Positions 6,042 through 13,907 are shown, numbered from the stretch's first letter. The stretch: DNA of 15,675 nucleotides from Megasphaera sp. UBA5897 (GCA_002431345.1 DJEN01000084.1:1-15675), one strand, 5' to 3'. The notes: generated by a model from the sequence alone, not told the origin. Numbers and translations: made by a program.

Positions 6042-6086
6042 ATGACAACAACGAATTTTTGAAATTGCACAAAGGGAGTTATCTAA

Positions 6087-6257
6087 ATGACAAACATCTC
6101 ATTCATACATGCTGCAATTGAATATGTCTTTACGTATTTTAGCTGGGGCTATCTTTATTTTAGCGCTGGCTATTTTTGCTATGACAAATTCCATACGCAG
6201 TACGTACACATGAGAAAATTTCAGCCGATAACATCGCTTAGTTCTTTTGCAGGATAA
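6087..6257 (+). CDS. Aromatic-rich leader peptide 2 (56 aa), putative attenuator peptide
   Basis: A 56-codon frame starts at ATG 6087 after AAAGGGAG at 6071-6078 and ends at TAA 6255-6257. It has 8 Phe, 7 Tyr and 1 Trp, with the densest run at residues 13-35; YVFTYFSW at 13-20 aligns position for position with YAFTYFSW of leader 1. The DNA block TATTTTAGCGCTGGCTATTT occurs in both leaders (4182-4201 and 6156-6175). HMR codons containing CACATGAG also recur (6207-6214). It lies between the promoter and a strong terminator just before the type I-beta DAHP synthase gene, the position of a classic attenuation leader. Scarcity of Tyr, Phe or Trp would stall the ribosome here and favour expression of the operon. 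The frame, RBS and homology are visible; the mechanism is inferred. Confidence 0.85.
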   Translation: MTNISFIHAAIEYVFTYFSWGYLYFSAGYFCYDKFHTQYVHMRKFQPITSLSSFAG

Positions 6258-6289
6258 GAGAACCGTTGTAATTCACTTTTGATTGAAAT

Positions 6290-6328
6290 AAAACCGGGCA
6301 GGCTCATGTGAGCCTGCCCGGTTTTATT
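6290..6328 (+). terminator. Attenuator terminator 2, upstream of the aro operon
   Basis: A perfect 16-bp stem runs from AAAACCGGGCAGGCTC (6290-6305), through loop ATGT, to GAGCCTGCCCGGTTTT (6310-6325), followed by a short T-rich tract. It ends about 20 bases before the DAHP synthase start codon. Its inner 20 bases, GCAGGCTCATGTGAGCCTGC, are identical to terminator 1, while the outer stem is extended. CTCATGTG at 6303-6310 is complementary to leader bases CACATGAG at 6207-6214, a candidate antiterminator pairing. Confidence 0.87.
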
Positions 6329-6346
6329 ATGAAGGGATGAGAAAAC

Positions 6347-7363
6347 ATGATTATTGTACTAAAACCAAACGCACCCAAAGAATTTATTGATACACTGACG
6401 ACGTCCATCCGTGCCAAAGGACTGCAAATAGACATCAGCAAAGGCGCCCGCAAGACGCTGCTGGGACTTGTCGGCAATACGGCAGCTATTGATGAAGATC
6501 AGATTCGCGGCTATGAATACGTAGAAAACGTCATCCGCGTAGAAGAACCGTACAAACGGGCCAGCCGGGCATTTCATCCGGAAGACACAGTCATTCAGGT
6601 CGGCGATACACAAATCGGCGGCAAAAAACTGGCTATCATGGCAGGACCTTGCTCTATCGAATCGCCGGAACAGATTGAAGGCATTGCCCGCGATATCAAA
6701 GCGTCCGGCGCGACGATGCTGCGCGGTGGTGCGTTCAAGCCCCGTACTTCGCCGTACTCGTTCCAGGGACTGCGGGATAAAGGATTGGACATGCTCTGCA
6801 ATGCCGGTAAAAAAACAGGTCTGCCTGTCGTTACGGAAATCATGTCAGCTGACAAGCTCGATCTCTTTTTGGATGATAACGTAGACATTATCCAAATCGG
6901 CGCCCGCAACATGCAGAACTTTGATTTGCTGAAAGCTGTCGGCAAAATCAACAAACCGATTCTCCTCAAACGGGGATTATGCGCGACCATTGAAGAATGG
7001 CTCATGTCGGCAGAATACATCATGGCTGGCGGTAATCATAACGTTATCTTGTGTGAACGGGGCATACGGACCTTTGAAACGTACACGAGAAATACCTTGG
7101 ATTTGAGTGCAGTCCTAGCTGTCAAGCATCAAAGCCATTTGCCGGTCATTGTAGACCCCAGCCATGCTACGGGCAAACGCTGGATGGTAGAAGCCTTGGC
7201 CAAAGCGGCAGTAGCAGCCGGCGCGGACGGCATTATGGTAGAAGTACACAACGATCCGGCGAATGCTTGGTGCGATGGTGCCCAGTCGATTACGCCGCAG
7301 ATGTTTGACCACTTGATGCAGTCGCTGCGGCAGATTGCGCCGATTGTCGGTAGAGAAGTATAA
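6347..7363 (+). CDS. aroF: 3-deoxy-7-phosphoheptulonate (DAHP) synthase, type I-beta with N-terminal ferredoxin-like domain
   Basis: This 338-residue enzyme catalyses the same first shikimate step as the minus-strand gene but belongs to the I-beta group (Thermotoga/Bacillus type). Residues 1-70 form the short ferredoxin-like regulatory domain (MIIVLKPNA... NVIRVEEPYK), which in characterised members mediates Tyr and Phe inhibition. The barrel has AGPCSIES (99-106; metal-ligand Cys102), RGGAFKPRTSPYSFQG (126-141), IGARNMQN (184-191), LLKRG (206-210), CERGIRT (236-242), DPSHATG (270-276; His273) and VEVH (298-301). There is no fused chorismate mutase domain as in Bacillus AroA. The start at 6347 follows AAGGG at 6332-6336. 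It is the first gene of the operon, just after the attenuator, and 37 bases precede tyrA. It is therefore likely to be under both transcriptional attenuation and allosteric feedback. Confidence 0.95.
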   Translation: MIIVLKPNAPKEFIDTLTTSIRAKGLQIDISKGARKTLLGLVGNTAAIDEDQIRGYEYVENVIRVEEPYKRASRAFHPEDTVIQVGDTQIGGKKLAIMAGPCSIESPEQIEGIARDIKASGATMLRGGAFKPRTSPYSFQGLRDKGLDMLCNAGKKTGLPVVTEIMSADKLDLFLDDNVDIIQIGARNMQNFDLLKAVGKINKPILLKRGLCATIEEWLMSAEYIMAGGNHNVILCERGIRTFETYTRNTLDLSAVLAVKHQSHLPVIVDPSHATGKRWMVEALAKAAVAAGADGIMVEVHNDPANAWCDGAQSITPQMFDHLMQSLRQIAPIVGREV

Positions 7364-7400
7364 TTAGAGAAGAAACAGCGATACATAACGGGGGTAAATT

Positions 7401-8288
7401 ATGGAACAGGGAGACAGCAGTTTTTTTACAAACCAAACGATAGGCATTATAGGATTGGGACTGATTGGCGGTTCTTATGCCAAGGGACTGCGGCGGCTGG
7501 GTGTGCAGCGTATAGTCGCTGTTGACGTTGATGAAAATACGTTGGCACAGGCCAAGGCAGACGGCGTCATTGATGAAGGATATACGACAGGAACAGACGC
7601 GTTAAAACAAGCAGATATGCTGATTTTTTGCATGGCAGCCGATGCGATGATTGCGTTCATTGCCGCCCATGTATCTCATTTTAAAGACGATGCGCTGCTG
7701 ACCGATGTGGCCGGTATTAAAGGCAATACGGCAGAACAGATACGCAGTATGCTGCCGGATGGCATGGATTTCGTGCCCGGTCATCCCATGGCAGGACGGG
7801 AAGGCAGAGGCTATGGCATGGCGCAGGCAGAAATTTTCTGCAAAGCCAATTACATTATCGTACCCATGCCGGACAATACGCCGGCTCATATCCAAATCAT
7901 CCGGGACATGGCCAAAGCCTTGGGATGTGCCCATGTTGTGACTGTCAATCCGCAGGAACACGATCAGTTCATCGCCTATACGAGCAGCCTGCCCCACGTA
8001 CTGGCTACGGCTCTTGTCAACAGCGATGCCATGAATCCGCTGACGAAATTTTTTGTTGCCGGCAGTTTCCGCGACGGGACACGCGTTGCCGACATTAATG
8101 CCCCCTTGTGGACGCAGTTGTTTTTGTCCAACAAAGACAACCTGTTGTATGAAATCCGCCGTTTCAGTGATTCACTGCGTGCTTTTTCAATAATGCTGGA
8201 ACAGGAAGATGCTAAAAATATGACGCAGTATTTACAGCAAGCCGCTATGCGGAGAAGGGAATTAGTTCATGAAACAAATATACGTTGA
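7401..8288 (+). CDS. tyrA: Prephenate dehydrogenase
   Basis: This 295-residue protein oxidatively decarboxylates prephenate to 4-hydroxyphenylpyruvate, the tyrosine branch. A Rossmann fold begins with GLGLIGGS (18-25), and acidic residues after the second strand (VAVDVDEN, 40-46) suggest NAD+ rather than NADP+. The catalytic region has GHPMAGREGRGY (127-138) and SSLPH (195-199), followed by the helical dimerisation domain. It is about 70 residues shorter than Bacillus-type TyrA and has no C-terminal ACT domain, so feedback by tyrosine, if any, must come from elsewhere. Cyclohexadienyl dehydrogenase (arogenate use) cannot be excluded from sequence alone. The ATG at 7401 follows GGGGGT at 7390-7395. 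Its last 20 bases overlap aroB. Confidence 0.92.
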   Translation: MEQGDSSFFTNQTIGIIGLGLIGGSYAKGLRRLGVQRIVAVDVDENTLAQAKADGVIDEGYTTGTDALKQADMLIFCMAADAMIAFIAAHVSHFKDDALLTDVAGIKGNTAEQIRSMLPDGMDFVPGHPMAGREGRGYGMAQAEIFCKANYIIVPMPDNTPAHIQIIRDMAKALGCAHVVTVNPQEHDQFIAYTSSLPHVLATALVNSDAMNPLTKFFVAGSFRDGTRVADINAPLWTQLFLSNKDNLLYEIRRFSDSLRAFSIMLEQEDAKNMTQYLQQAAMRRRELVHETNIR

Positions 8289-9342
8289 TTTAGGAAAAGA
8301 TTCCTATACGATTACAATAGAAAACGGGCTGCTGGACCGTGCCGGAGCCTATGTGCGGAATTTGACCAAGGCACGCCATATTGCCGTTATCAGTGATGAC
8401 ACCGTAGACGGCTTATATGGCGGCCGCTTGGAAAATACATTGAAGCAGGCAGGATTTTCCGTACACCGCCTTGTGTTCCCTGCAGGAGAAAAAAGCAAGA
8501 ACAGTGAAGAATTATTAACATTATATGCAGGACTTTCCGATGCGGGCATTACGCGCAGTGACTGTATTATTACTTTTGGCGGCGGCGTAGTAGGCGATTT
8601 GGGCGGCTTTGCAGCAGCGACATTTTTGCGGGGCATTCCGTTTATCCAGATACCGACGACGATTATTTCCCAAGTAGACAGCAGTGTGGGCGGCAAAGTG
8701 GCGATTGACCTGCCGAGCGGCAAAAACCAGGCAGGCAGTTTTTATCAGCCTAAAGGCGTACTCATTGACCCGGACTTGCTGCAGACTCTGCCCAAACGGT
8801 TTATTCACGACGGACTGGGCGAAGTAATCAAATACGGCTGCATCCAAGATGCCAAGCTGTTTGCGCTCTTGGAACAAGCCGATGACGATACGATTGCGGC
8901 GCATTGGGAAGAAATCATTGAATGCTGCTGTGCCATCAAAGCGCGCATTGTTGAACGAGATGTACTGGATTTAGGGGAACGGATGCTTCTCAATTTTGGA
9001 CATACTATTGGACATGCTATTGAACGCTGCTACGGCTATGGCTACTACACGCACGGCGAAGGCGTGGCGGCAGGCATGGTCATGCTTACTGCCGTGACGG
9101 AACAGATGGGGATTACAAAGGCCGGCACGACAGCACGGCTTGCCAAGGTCGTCAAAAAATACGGACTTCCCTGCCAAGCGGCTGCGGCGGCAGACGACTT
9201 GCTGCAGTATATCAGCAACGATAAGAAAAAACGAGGCAATCAAATCACGCTGATTGTCCTGCAGGAAATCGGTAAAAGCAAACTCCTTCCCATACAGGCA
9301 GATGAATTGCCAACATATATACGAAAGGCGGATATAGAATAA
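8269..9342 (+). CDS. aroB: 3-dehydroquinate synthase
   Basis: This 357-residue enzyme converts DAHP to 3-dehydroquinate using NAD+ and a divalent metal. The NAD-binding motif GGGVVGDLGGF is at 104-114, then QIPTT (127-131), DSSVGGKVAID (137-147), KNQAGSFYQP (152-161) and GLGEVIKYG (182-190). The three zinc ligands are visible as Glu185, His245 in LNFGHTIGHA and His262 in THGEGVAAGM. Length is typical. The start ATG lies inside the end of tyrA (20-base overlap, different frame) and has AAGGGA about nine bases upstream, so translation is probably coupled. Its stop is immediately followed by the aroA start, with no gap. Confidence 0.97.
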   Translation: MKQIYVDLGKDSYTITIENGLLDRAGAYVRNLTKARHIAVISDDTVDGLYGGRLENTLKQAGFSVHRLVFPAGEKSKNSEELLTLYAGLSDAGITRSDCIITFGGGVVGDLGGFAAATFLRGIPFIQIPTTIISQVDSSVGGKVAIDLPSGKNQAGSFYQPKGVLIDPDLLQTLPKRFIHDGLGEVIKYGCIQDAKLFALLEQADDDTIAAHWEEIIECCCAIKARIVERDVLDLGERMLLNFGHTIGHAIERCYGYGYYTHGEGVAAGMVMLTAVTEQMGITKAGTTARLAKVVKKYGLPCQAAAAADDLLQYISNDKKKRGNQITLIVLQEIGKSKLLPIQADELPTYIRKADIE

Positions 9343-10629
9343 ATGGATATATGTATTACACCTAAAGCACTCAGCGGTACAGTATCTGTTCCGTCTTCCA
9401 AAAGCATCGGCCACAGGGATTTAATCTGTGCGGCACTGGCAGTCGGCGAAAGTATTGTTGACAATATTTCTATTTCCCAGGACATAGAAGCTACCTGCCG
9501 TGTGCTGCAGGCATTGGGGGCTCAGATAGAAGAAATACCGTCTGCTTATCCGGGGCGCACGGCTTATCGCGTGCAGGGCGGACTGCGGCAGCAGAAAAAA
9601 GCTGTTACGGCAGACTGCTGTGAGTCTGGCTCGACGCTGCGCTTTCTTATTCCCGTCGGCTTGCTTCATGACCAGACGGTTACATTCATCGGCCAGGGGA
9701 AACTTCCCAAACGGCCGTTGGACCCGTATTATCCTATCTTTGCAGAAAAACAGATAACGTATACGCTGACAGACAGCGGCCTGCCGCTGACAGTACAGGG
9801 AAAACTGCAGCCGGGCCGCTATGCCTTGGCAGGCAATGTCAGCTCTCAGTTTTTTACGGGCCTGTTGCTTGCACTGCCGCTGCTGGACGGCGATTCCGTA
9901 TTGGAAAGCACGACGACGCTGGAATCCCTCAGCTATGTTACGATGACTTTGGACTGTATGGCACGCCACGGCGTGCAGGTACAGTGGGATGGCAAAAATA
10001 CCTTCCATATTCCGGGAAACCAGTCGTACCGGCCAGGTGCCTATACGGTCGAAGGCGATTATTCACAGGCGGCGTTTTGGCTGTCTGCGGGACTTTTTGG
10101 CAAGCCCCTTACGTGTACGGGACTGCGGCAGCATTCCTCTCAGGGGGATGAAGCCATTGTTCACATTTTGCAGGATATGGGCGGTGCTGTTTCGTATACG
10201 GACGCAGGCGCGCAGGCTGTACCCAGTGAAACGGCCGGCAGGACTATTGACGTAGAAGACTGCCCCGATTTGGTGCCCGTCCTGACTGTCGTAGCATCCT
10301 GCAGCAGCGGCGTAACCCATATTACTCATGCGGCGAGAGTCCGGCTGAAAGAATGCGACCGTCTGCATGCTATGGCTGTCGAGCTGAACAAAATCGGCGC
10401 GCGCATTGAAGAAGAACCGGAAGGCCTTGTCATACACGGCGTGTCCGGCTTTACCGGCGGCATCGTCGATGGCTGGAACGACCATCGCGTCGCCATGGCA
10501 CTGGCTGTGGCTTCGCAGCGCTGTCAGCAGCCGCTGACCATTACAGGCGCAGAATGCGTTCGCAAATCCTATCCGGCATTTTGGGAAGACTTTGCTTCCT
10601 TAGGCGGTCAATACGAACAGAAAGGGTAA
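9343..10629 (+). CDS. aroA: 5-enolpyruvylshikimate-3-phosphate synthase
   Basis: This 428-residue enzyme joins shikimate 3-phosphate and phosphoenolpyruvate. Landmarks are VSVPSSKSIGHR near 14-24 (substrate Lys20), ESGSTLRFLIP near 93-103, KLPKRPLDPY near 120-129, NVSSQFFTGLLLALP near 164-178, EGDYSQAAFWLSAG near 237-250, the catalytic Asp region DCPDLVPVLTV near 306-316, KECDRLHAM near 336-344 and WNDHRVAMAL near 378-387. The first PEP/glyphosate loop differs from the E. coli GNAGTAMRP: the residue at the E. coli Pro101 position is Phe. This variant is seen in clostridial-type EPSP synthases. The ATG directly follows the aroB TAA; the purine-rich AAAGGCGG about a dozen bases upstream is a somewhat distant RBS, so coupling to aroB is likely. 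Confidence 0.96.
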   Translation: MDICITPKALSGTVSVPSSKSIGHRDLICAALAVGESIVDNISISQDIEATCRVLQALGAQIEEIPSAYPGRTAYRVQGGLRQQKKAVTADCCESGSTLRFLIPVGLLHDQTVTFIGQGKLPKRPLDPYYPIFAEKQITYTLTDSGLPLTVQGKLQPGRYALAGNVSSQFFTGLLLALPLLDGDSVLESTTTLESLSYVTMTLDCMARHGVQVQWDGKNTFHIPGNQSYRPGAYTVEGDYSQAAFWLSAGLFGKPLTCTGLRQHSSQGDEAIVHILQDMGGAVSYTDAGAQAVPSETAGRTIDVEDCPDLVPVLTVVASCSSGVTHITHAARVRLKECDRLHAMAVELNKIGARIEEEPEGLVIHGVSGFTGGIVDGWNDHRVAMALAVASQRCQQPLTITGAECVRKSYPAFWEDFASLGGQYEQKG

Positions 10630-10632
10630 GAC

Positions 10633-11718
10633 ATGAATACATTTGGCAGCAAGATAACAGTTACTATTTTTGGAGAATCCCACGGCACGGCTATCGGCGC
10701 GGTATTAGACGGGCTGCCGGCAGGAGAAGTCATCGACTGGGATGCAGTCCGTACCGAAATGGCACGGCGCGCGCCGGGAAAAAATGCCCTCTCGACGGCG
10801 CGCTCTGAAAAAGATGCCTTTACTATAGACAGCGGCTATTTTAACGGCCACACGACGGGAACCCCCCTTTGCATGCGCATCGTCAACGGCGACCATCATT
10901 CTAAAGATTATGACCAGCTGCGTCATGTGATGCGGCCCGGTCATGCCGACTACAGCGGCAAAATCCGTTATGGAGGCTATAATGATTACCGCGGCGGCGG
11001 TCATTTTTCCGGACGCCTGACAGCACCGCTGGTCTTTGCCGGAGCGGTTGCCTCTCAGATTTTGGCTCGGCACGGCGTAGTGATTGGCGCGCATATTTTA
11101 CAAATTGGCAGTGTATGCGACAGAAAATTTTCCCCGCTGGGAGAAGACGCGGCATTGCTGCAAAAATTAAAAACACATACGCTGCCTGTACTCGATACCG
11201 ATAAAGCCGCTGCCATGGAAGCAGAAATTCTGGCGGCAAAACAAGAACAGGATTCCATTGGCGGCCGTATTGAATGCATCATTCAGGGGTTGCCGGCAGG
11301 TATTGGAGATCCTTTCTTTGATTCTGTCGAAAGCAAGCTCAGCCAAATGATGTTTTCCATCCCGGCTATCAAAGGCATTGCCTTTGGTGATGGCTTTGAT
11401 TTGGCGGCGATGCGGGCATCTCAGGCCAATGATGATTTTTATTATGACCAGCAGACTGTCAAGACACGGACAAATCATAACGGCGGCATCAACGGCGGCA
11501 TTACCAACGGCATGCCGGTCGTATTCCAGCTGGCGGTCAAACCGACACCGTCCATCAGCCAGCCTCAACAAACGATTGATACGGATACGAAGCAAAACTG
11601 CACGCTGGAAATTACGGGCAGACATGACCCATGTATTGTGCAGCGGGCCGTTCCGGTTGTCGAAGCGGCAGCGGCTTGGACACTGCTGGATTTGTATTTG
11701 GGTGCGCAAAGGATGTGA
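10633..11718 (+). CDS. aroC: Chorismate synthase
   Basis: This 361-residue, reduced-FMN-dependent enzyme makes chorismate from EPSP. Family motifs are GESHG (14-18), the RPGHAD block (101-106), YRGGGHFSGR (119-128), QDSIGGRIE, the central AIKGIAFGDGF, the FMN-site region RTNHNGGINGGITNG, and ITGRHDPCIVQRAVPVVEAAAAW near the C-terminus. The GGGHFSGRLTAPL loop is the form common in clostridial and related enzymes, where proteobacterial and Bacillus enzymes have GGGRxSARET. No flavin reductase domain is fused, so the reduced FMN must come from elsewhere (monofunctional type). The start at 10633 is three bases after the aroA stop, with AAAGGG at 10620-10625. Confidence 0.97.
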   Translation: MNTFGSKITVTIFGESHGTAIGAVLDGLPAGEVIDWDAVRTEMARRAPGKNALSTARSEKDAFTIDSGYFNGHTTGTPLCMRIVNGDHHSKDYDQLRHVMRPGHADYSGKIRYGGYNDYRGGGHFSGRLTAPLVFAGAVASQILARHGVVIGAHILQIGSVCDRKFSPLGEDAALLQKLKTHTLPVLDTDKAAAMEAEILAAKQEQDSIGGRIECIIQGLPAGIGDPFFDSVESKLSQMMFSIPAIKGIAFGDGFDLAAMRASQANDDFYYDQQTVKTRTNHNGGINGGITNGMPVVFQLAVKPTPSISQPQQTIDTDTKQNCTLEITGRHDPCIVQRAVPVVEAAAAWTLLDLYLGAQRM

Positions 11719-11743
11719 CACAATGGAAGAAGAGGAGTACAGC

Positions 11744-12598
11744 ATGCCTGTAGGATGTTTTGGCACGCCCGGCTCGTACAGTTATCGGGCGATGAAAGAA
11801 CATTTTGCAGGAAAATCCATACAGCCGTCCTATTATGGCCAGTTTGCCGATTTGGTGCAGGCTGTAGCCGACGGCACCGTCCGCTACGGCGTACTGCCCA
11901 TTGAAAACTCCACTACAGGCGGCATTACGGAAGTATATGATTTAATACACCGGCTTAATTGCCATATTGTCGGCGAAAAATACGTCAAAGTCGAGCATCA
12001 TTTGCTGACCATACCGGGCACTCGGCTGGAAGATATTCATACAGTATATTCCCATCCCCAGGGACTGGCGCAGTGCCGCAAGTATTTCAATACCCATCCG
12101 GATTGGAAGCTGCAGCCCTATTTCAGTACGTCGCAGAGTGCACAGCTGGTGCAGAACGAACAGCGTCATGATATTGCTGCTGTGGCCAACAGTACGGCAG
12201 CAGAAATGTACAATCTGACGATGCTGGAACGCAATATTAATGACAACCATACGAATTTTACTCGCTTTTTTGTCATTGCGCCGCAGGCTGAAGAACAAGA
12301 AGAGGCAGATAAAATTACACTCGTACTGACTGTGCATCATGCACCCGGTGCTTTGTATCATGTGTTGGGCCATTTCTTTTATAATGATATGAATATGACC
12401 CATTTGGAATCCCGTCCCATCGAGGGACATCCCTTTGAATATTTTTTCCATATTGATGTCATGGGGAGCCTCCAAGATCCGGGCGTAGTGCGTACGCTGC
12501 GTGCTTTGAAACGAACTTGCAAATACTTTAAAATATTAGGGAATTACCCGGCTGACACAGAAGGGATGGTGCAGAATGAAATTAGGATTAATCGGTGA
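11744..12598 (+). CDS. pheA: Prephenate dehydratase with C-terminal ACT domain
   Basis: This 284-residue enzyme turns prephenate into phenylpyruvate, the phenylalanine branch. The catalytic region has FGTPGSYSYRA (6-16), PIENSTTGG (52-60), SHPQGLAQC (103-111) and NFTRFFV (171-177) with the catalytic Thr173. A regulatory ACT domain follows at about 192-268 with the ESRP motif (222-225), which in the family binds phenylalanine for feedback inhibition. There is no N-terminal chorismate mutase domain, so it is monofunctional, unlike E. coli PheA. I chose ATG 11744, which has AGAGGAG seven bases upstream and gives the normal N-terminus. An in-frame ATG at 11723, five bases after the aroC stop and adding seven acidic residues, is a real alternative. 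The end overlaps aroE by 23 bases. Confidence 0.94.
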   Translation: MPVGCFGTPGSYSYRAMKEHFAGKSIQPSYYGQFADLVQAVADGTVRYGVLPIENSTTGGITEVYDLIHRLNCHIVGEKYVKVEHHLLTIPGTRLEDIHTVYSHPQGLAQCRKYFNTHPDWKLQPYFSTSQSAQLVQNEQRHDIAAVANSTAAEMYNLTMLERNINDNHTNFTRFFVIAPQAEEQEEADKITLVLTVHHAPGALYHVLGHFFYNDMNMTHLESRPIEGHPFEYFFHIDVMGSLQDPGVVRTLRALKRTCKYFKILGNYPADTEGMVQNEIRINR

Positions 12599-13400
12599 AA
12601 AACTGGGACACAGCCAATCCCCGGCAATACATACCAAGCTGTTTCAGCTTTTGGGCATACAAGGTTCCTATGATCTGATTGAAATGAACCGCCGTGATGT
12701 ACCCAATGAACTCATTCGTCTGAAACGGGAAGGCTATACAGGACTCAACGTAACGATTCCCTATAAAGTAGACGTTATGCCCCTTTTGGCAGATATTGCC
12801 CACGAAGCGCAGGTTATCGGTGCCGTGAATACTATTTATATGACCAGCGAAGGCGACTTTGGCTATAATACAGATTACAGCGGCTTTGGCCGGTCTCTCG
12901 ACCATGCGGGAATTGCCGTCCAAGATAAAGAATGCGTCGTTTTGGGTACAGGCGGTGCAGCCCGCGCCATCGTCAAATGTTTATACGATAAAGGAGCCAG
13001 GACGATTACGATTGCCTCTCGCAATCCCCAGAAAAAAACGGAATTTGCAGCCTTTGCCAAAAATTTGAAGGGCTGCATGGTTTCCTATAAAGAACTGGCG
13101 GACAAAAAAGACGGCGATGTGCTGGTCAACTGCACGCCTGTCGGTATGTATCCGAACATAGACGCCTCACCTGTTCCTGAAACCGTTGCAGCTATGTATC
13201 CGGCCGTTGTCGATTTGATTTACAATCCCAAGACTACGCGTATTCTCCAATACGCGCAAAAACAGGGCGCCAAGACGCTGAACGGCATGTACATGCTTGT
13301 TGCCCAGGCGATTGGCTCAGAAGAAATTTGGCTGGGAAAACCGATAGAAAATGCGGTTATGGAACAAATCGCCAAAGAAATGGAAAAACAATATGAATAA
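12576..13400 (+). CDS. aroE: Shikimate dehydrogenase (NADP+)
   Basis: This 274-residue enzyme reduces 3-dehydroshikimate to shikimate. The substrate site is GHSQSPAIH (11-19), then NVTIPYK (58-64) with catalytic Lys64, GAVNT (82-86) and GYNTD (96-100) with catalytic Asp100. The nucleotide-binding loop GTGGAAR is at 124-130, and SRNPQKK after the second strand (148-154) has the Arg expected of an NADP+ enzyme. NCTPVGM and NGMYMLVAQA near the C-terminus complete the family pattern. The start lies inside the end of pheA (23-base overlap) with AAGGGATGG upstream at 12561-12569; the last eight bases overlap aroK. Quinate/shikimate dehydrogenase variants are less likely in this operon. Confidence 0.96.
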   Translation: MKLGLIGEKLGHSQSPAIHTKLFQLLGIQGSYDLIEMNRRDVPNELIRLKREGYTGLNVTIPYKVDVMPLLADIAHEAQVIGAVNTIYMTSEGDFGYNTDYSGFGRSLDHAGIAVQDKECVVLGTGGAARAIVKCLYDKGARTITIASRNPQKKTEFAAFAKNLKGCMVSYKELADKKDGDVLVNCTPVGMYPNIDASPVPETVAAMYPAVVDLIYNPKTTRILQYAQKQGAKTLNGMYMLVAQAIGSEEIWLGKPIENAVMEQIAKEMEKQYE

Positions 13401-13896
13401 AGAAAAAAACATAGTCCTTATCGGCATGCCCGGAAGCGGCAAAACGACGTTTGGCAAAGCCGTAGCCCAGCAGCTGCAGCGTCCTTTTTATGATGCCGAT
13501 GACGTAGTCGTCGAACTGGAAGGAAAAACAATCCAAGACATGTTTGCTGTCAGCGAAGACTATTTCCGTGATGCCGAATCACGAGCAGTCAAAGTACTGG
13601 CAGAAAAGACAGGTATTGTGATAGCCTGCGGCGGCGGTGTCGTCAAACGGCAGAGCAATATAAAAACACTGCGGAAAACAGGCACGATTATTTTTATTGA
13701 CCGCAAGCCCGAAGCGATTATTGCCGATGTCGATGCAGACAGCCGGCCGCTGCTGGCAGCAGGCAGACAAAAAATATATGACTTATATGCAGAACGGATT
13801 GCCCTGTACCGCGAGGCGGCTGACTATACGATTGCCAATGATACAGCGAGCGCAGACGTTATCAGCAAGCTCATCCATATGATAGAAACATGGTAA
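13393..13896 (+). CDS. aroK: Shikimate kinase
   Basis: This 167-residue P-loop kinase phosphorylates shikimate at the 3-hydroxyl with ATP. Walker A is GMPGSGKTT (11-19), the shikimate-binding DADD is at 34-37, FRDAE (58-62) supplies the substrate Arg, the CGGG turn is at 79-82, the lid has SRPLL (117-121), and LYREAADYTI (138-147) is the usual nucleotide-side motif. Length is typical. I start it at ATG 13393, which overlaps the aroE stop in the string ATGAATAA, the usual sign of translational coupling. An upstream in-frame ATG at 13351 would add 14 atypical basic residues and overlap aroE by 50 bases. It is the last gene before a terminator. aroL is an equally valid name. Confidence 0.95.
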   Translation: MNKEKNIVLIGMPGSGKTTFGKAVAQQLQRPFYDADDVVVELEGKTIQDMFAVSEDYFRDAESRAVKVLAEKTGIVIACGGGVVKRQSNIKTLRKTGTIIFIDRKPEAIIADVDADSRPLLAAGRQKIYDLYAERIALYREAADYTIANDTASADVISKLIHMIETW

Positions 13897-13907
13897 AATA
13901 AAAAGAG

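Noticed and set aside
6044..6346. T-box or TRAP-type control of the aro operon
   Set aside because: There is no T-box motif and no series of regularly spaced GAG/TAG triplets; the aromatic-rich leader explains the region better.
9421..10008. 195-codon minus-strand open frame inside aroA
   Set aside because: It is a shadow of the well-supported aroA frame; the product is Arg/Gln/His-rich without recognisable domains.
11378..11743. Long N-terminal extension of pheA into aroC
   Set aside because: The extension lies entirely within the aroC frame; the normal PheA N-terminus and a good RBS are found at 11744.
11167..11766. 199-codon minus-strand open frame across the aroC end
   Set aside because: It is antisense to aroC and pheA with no motifs and a basic, atypical composition.
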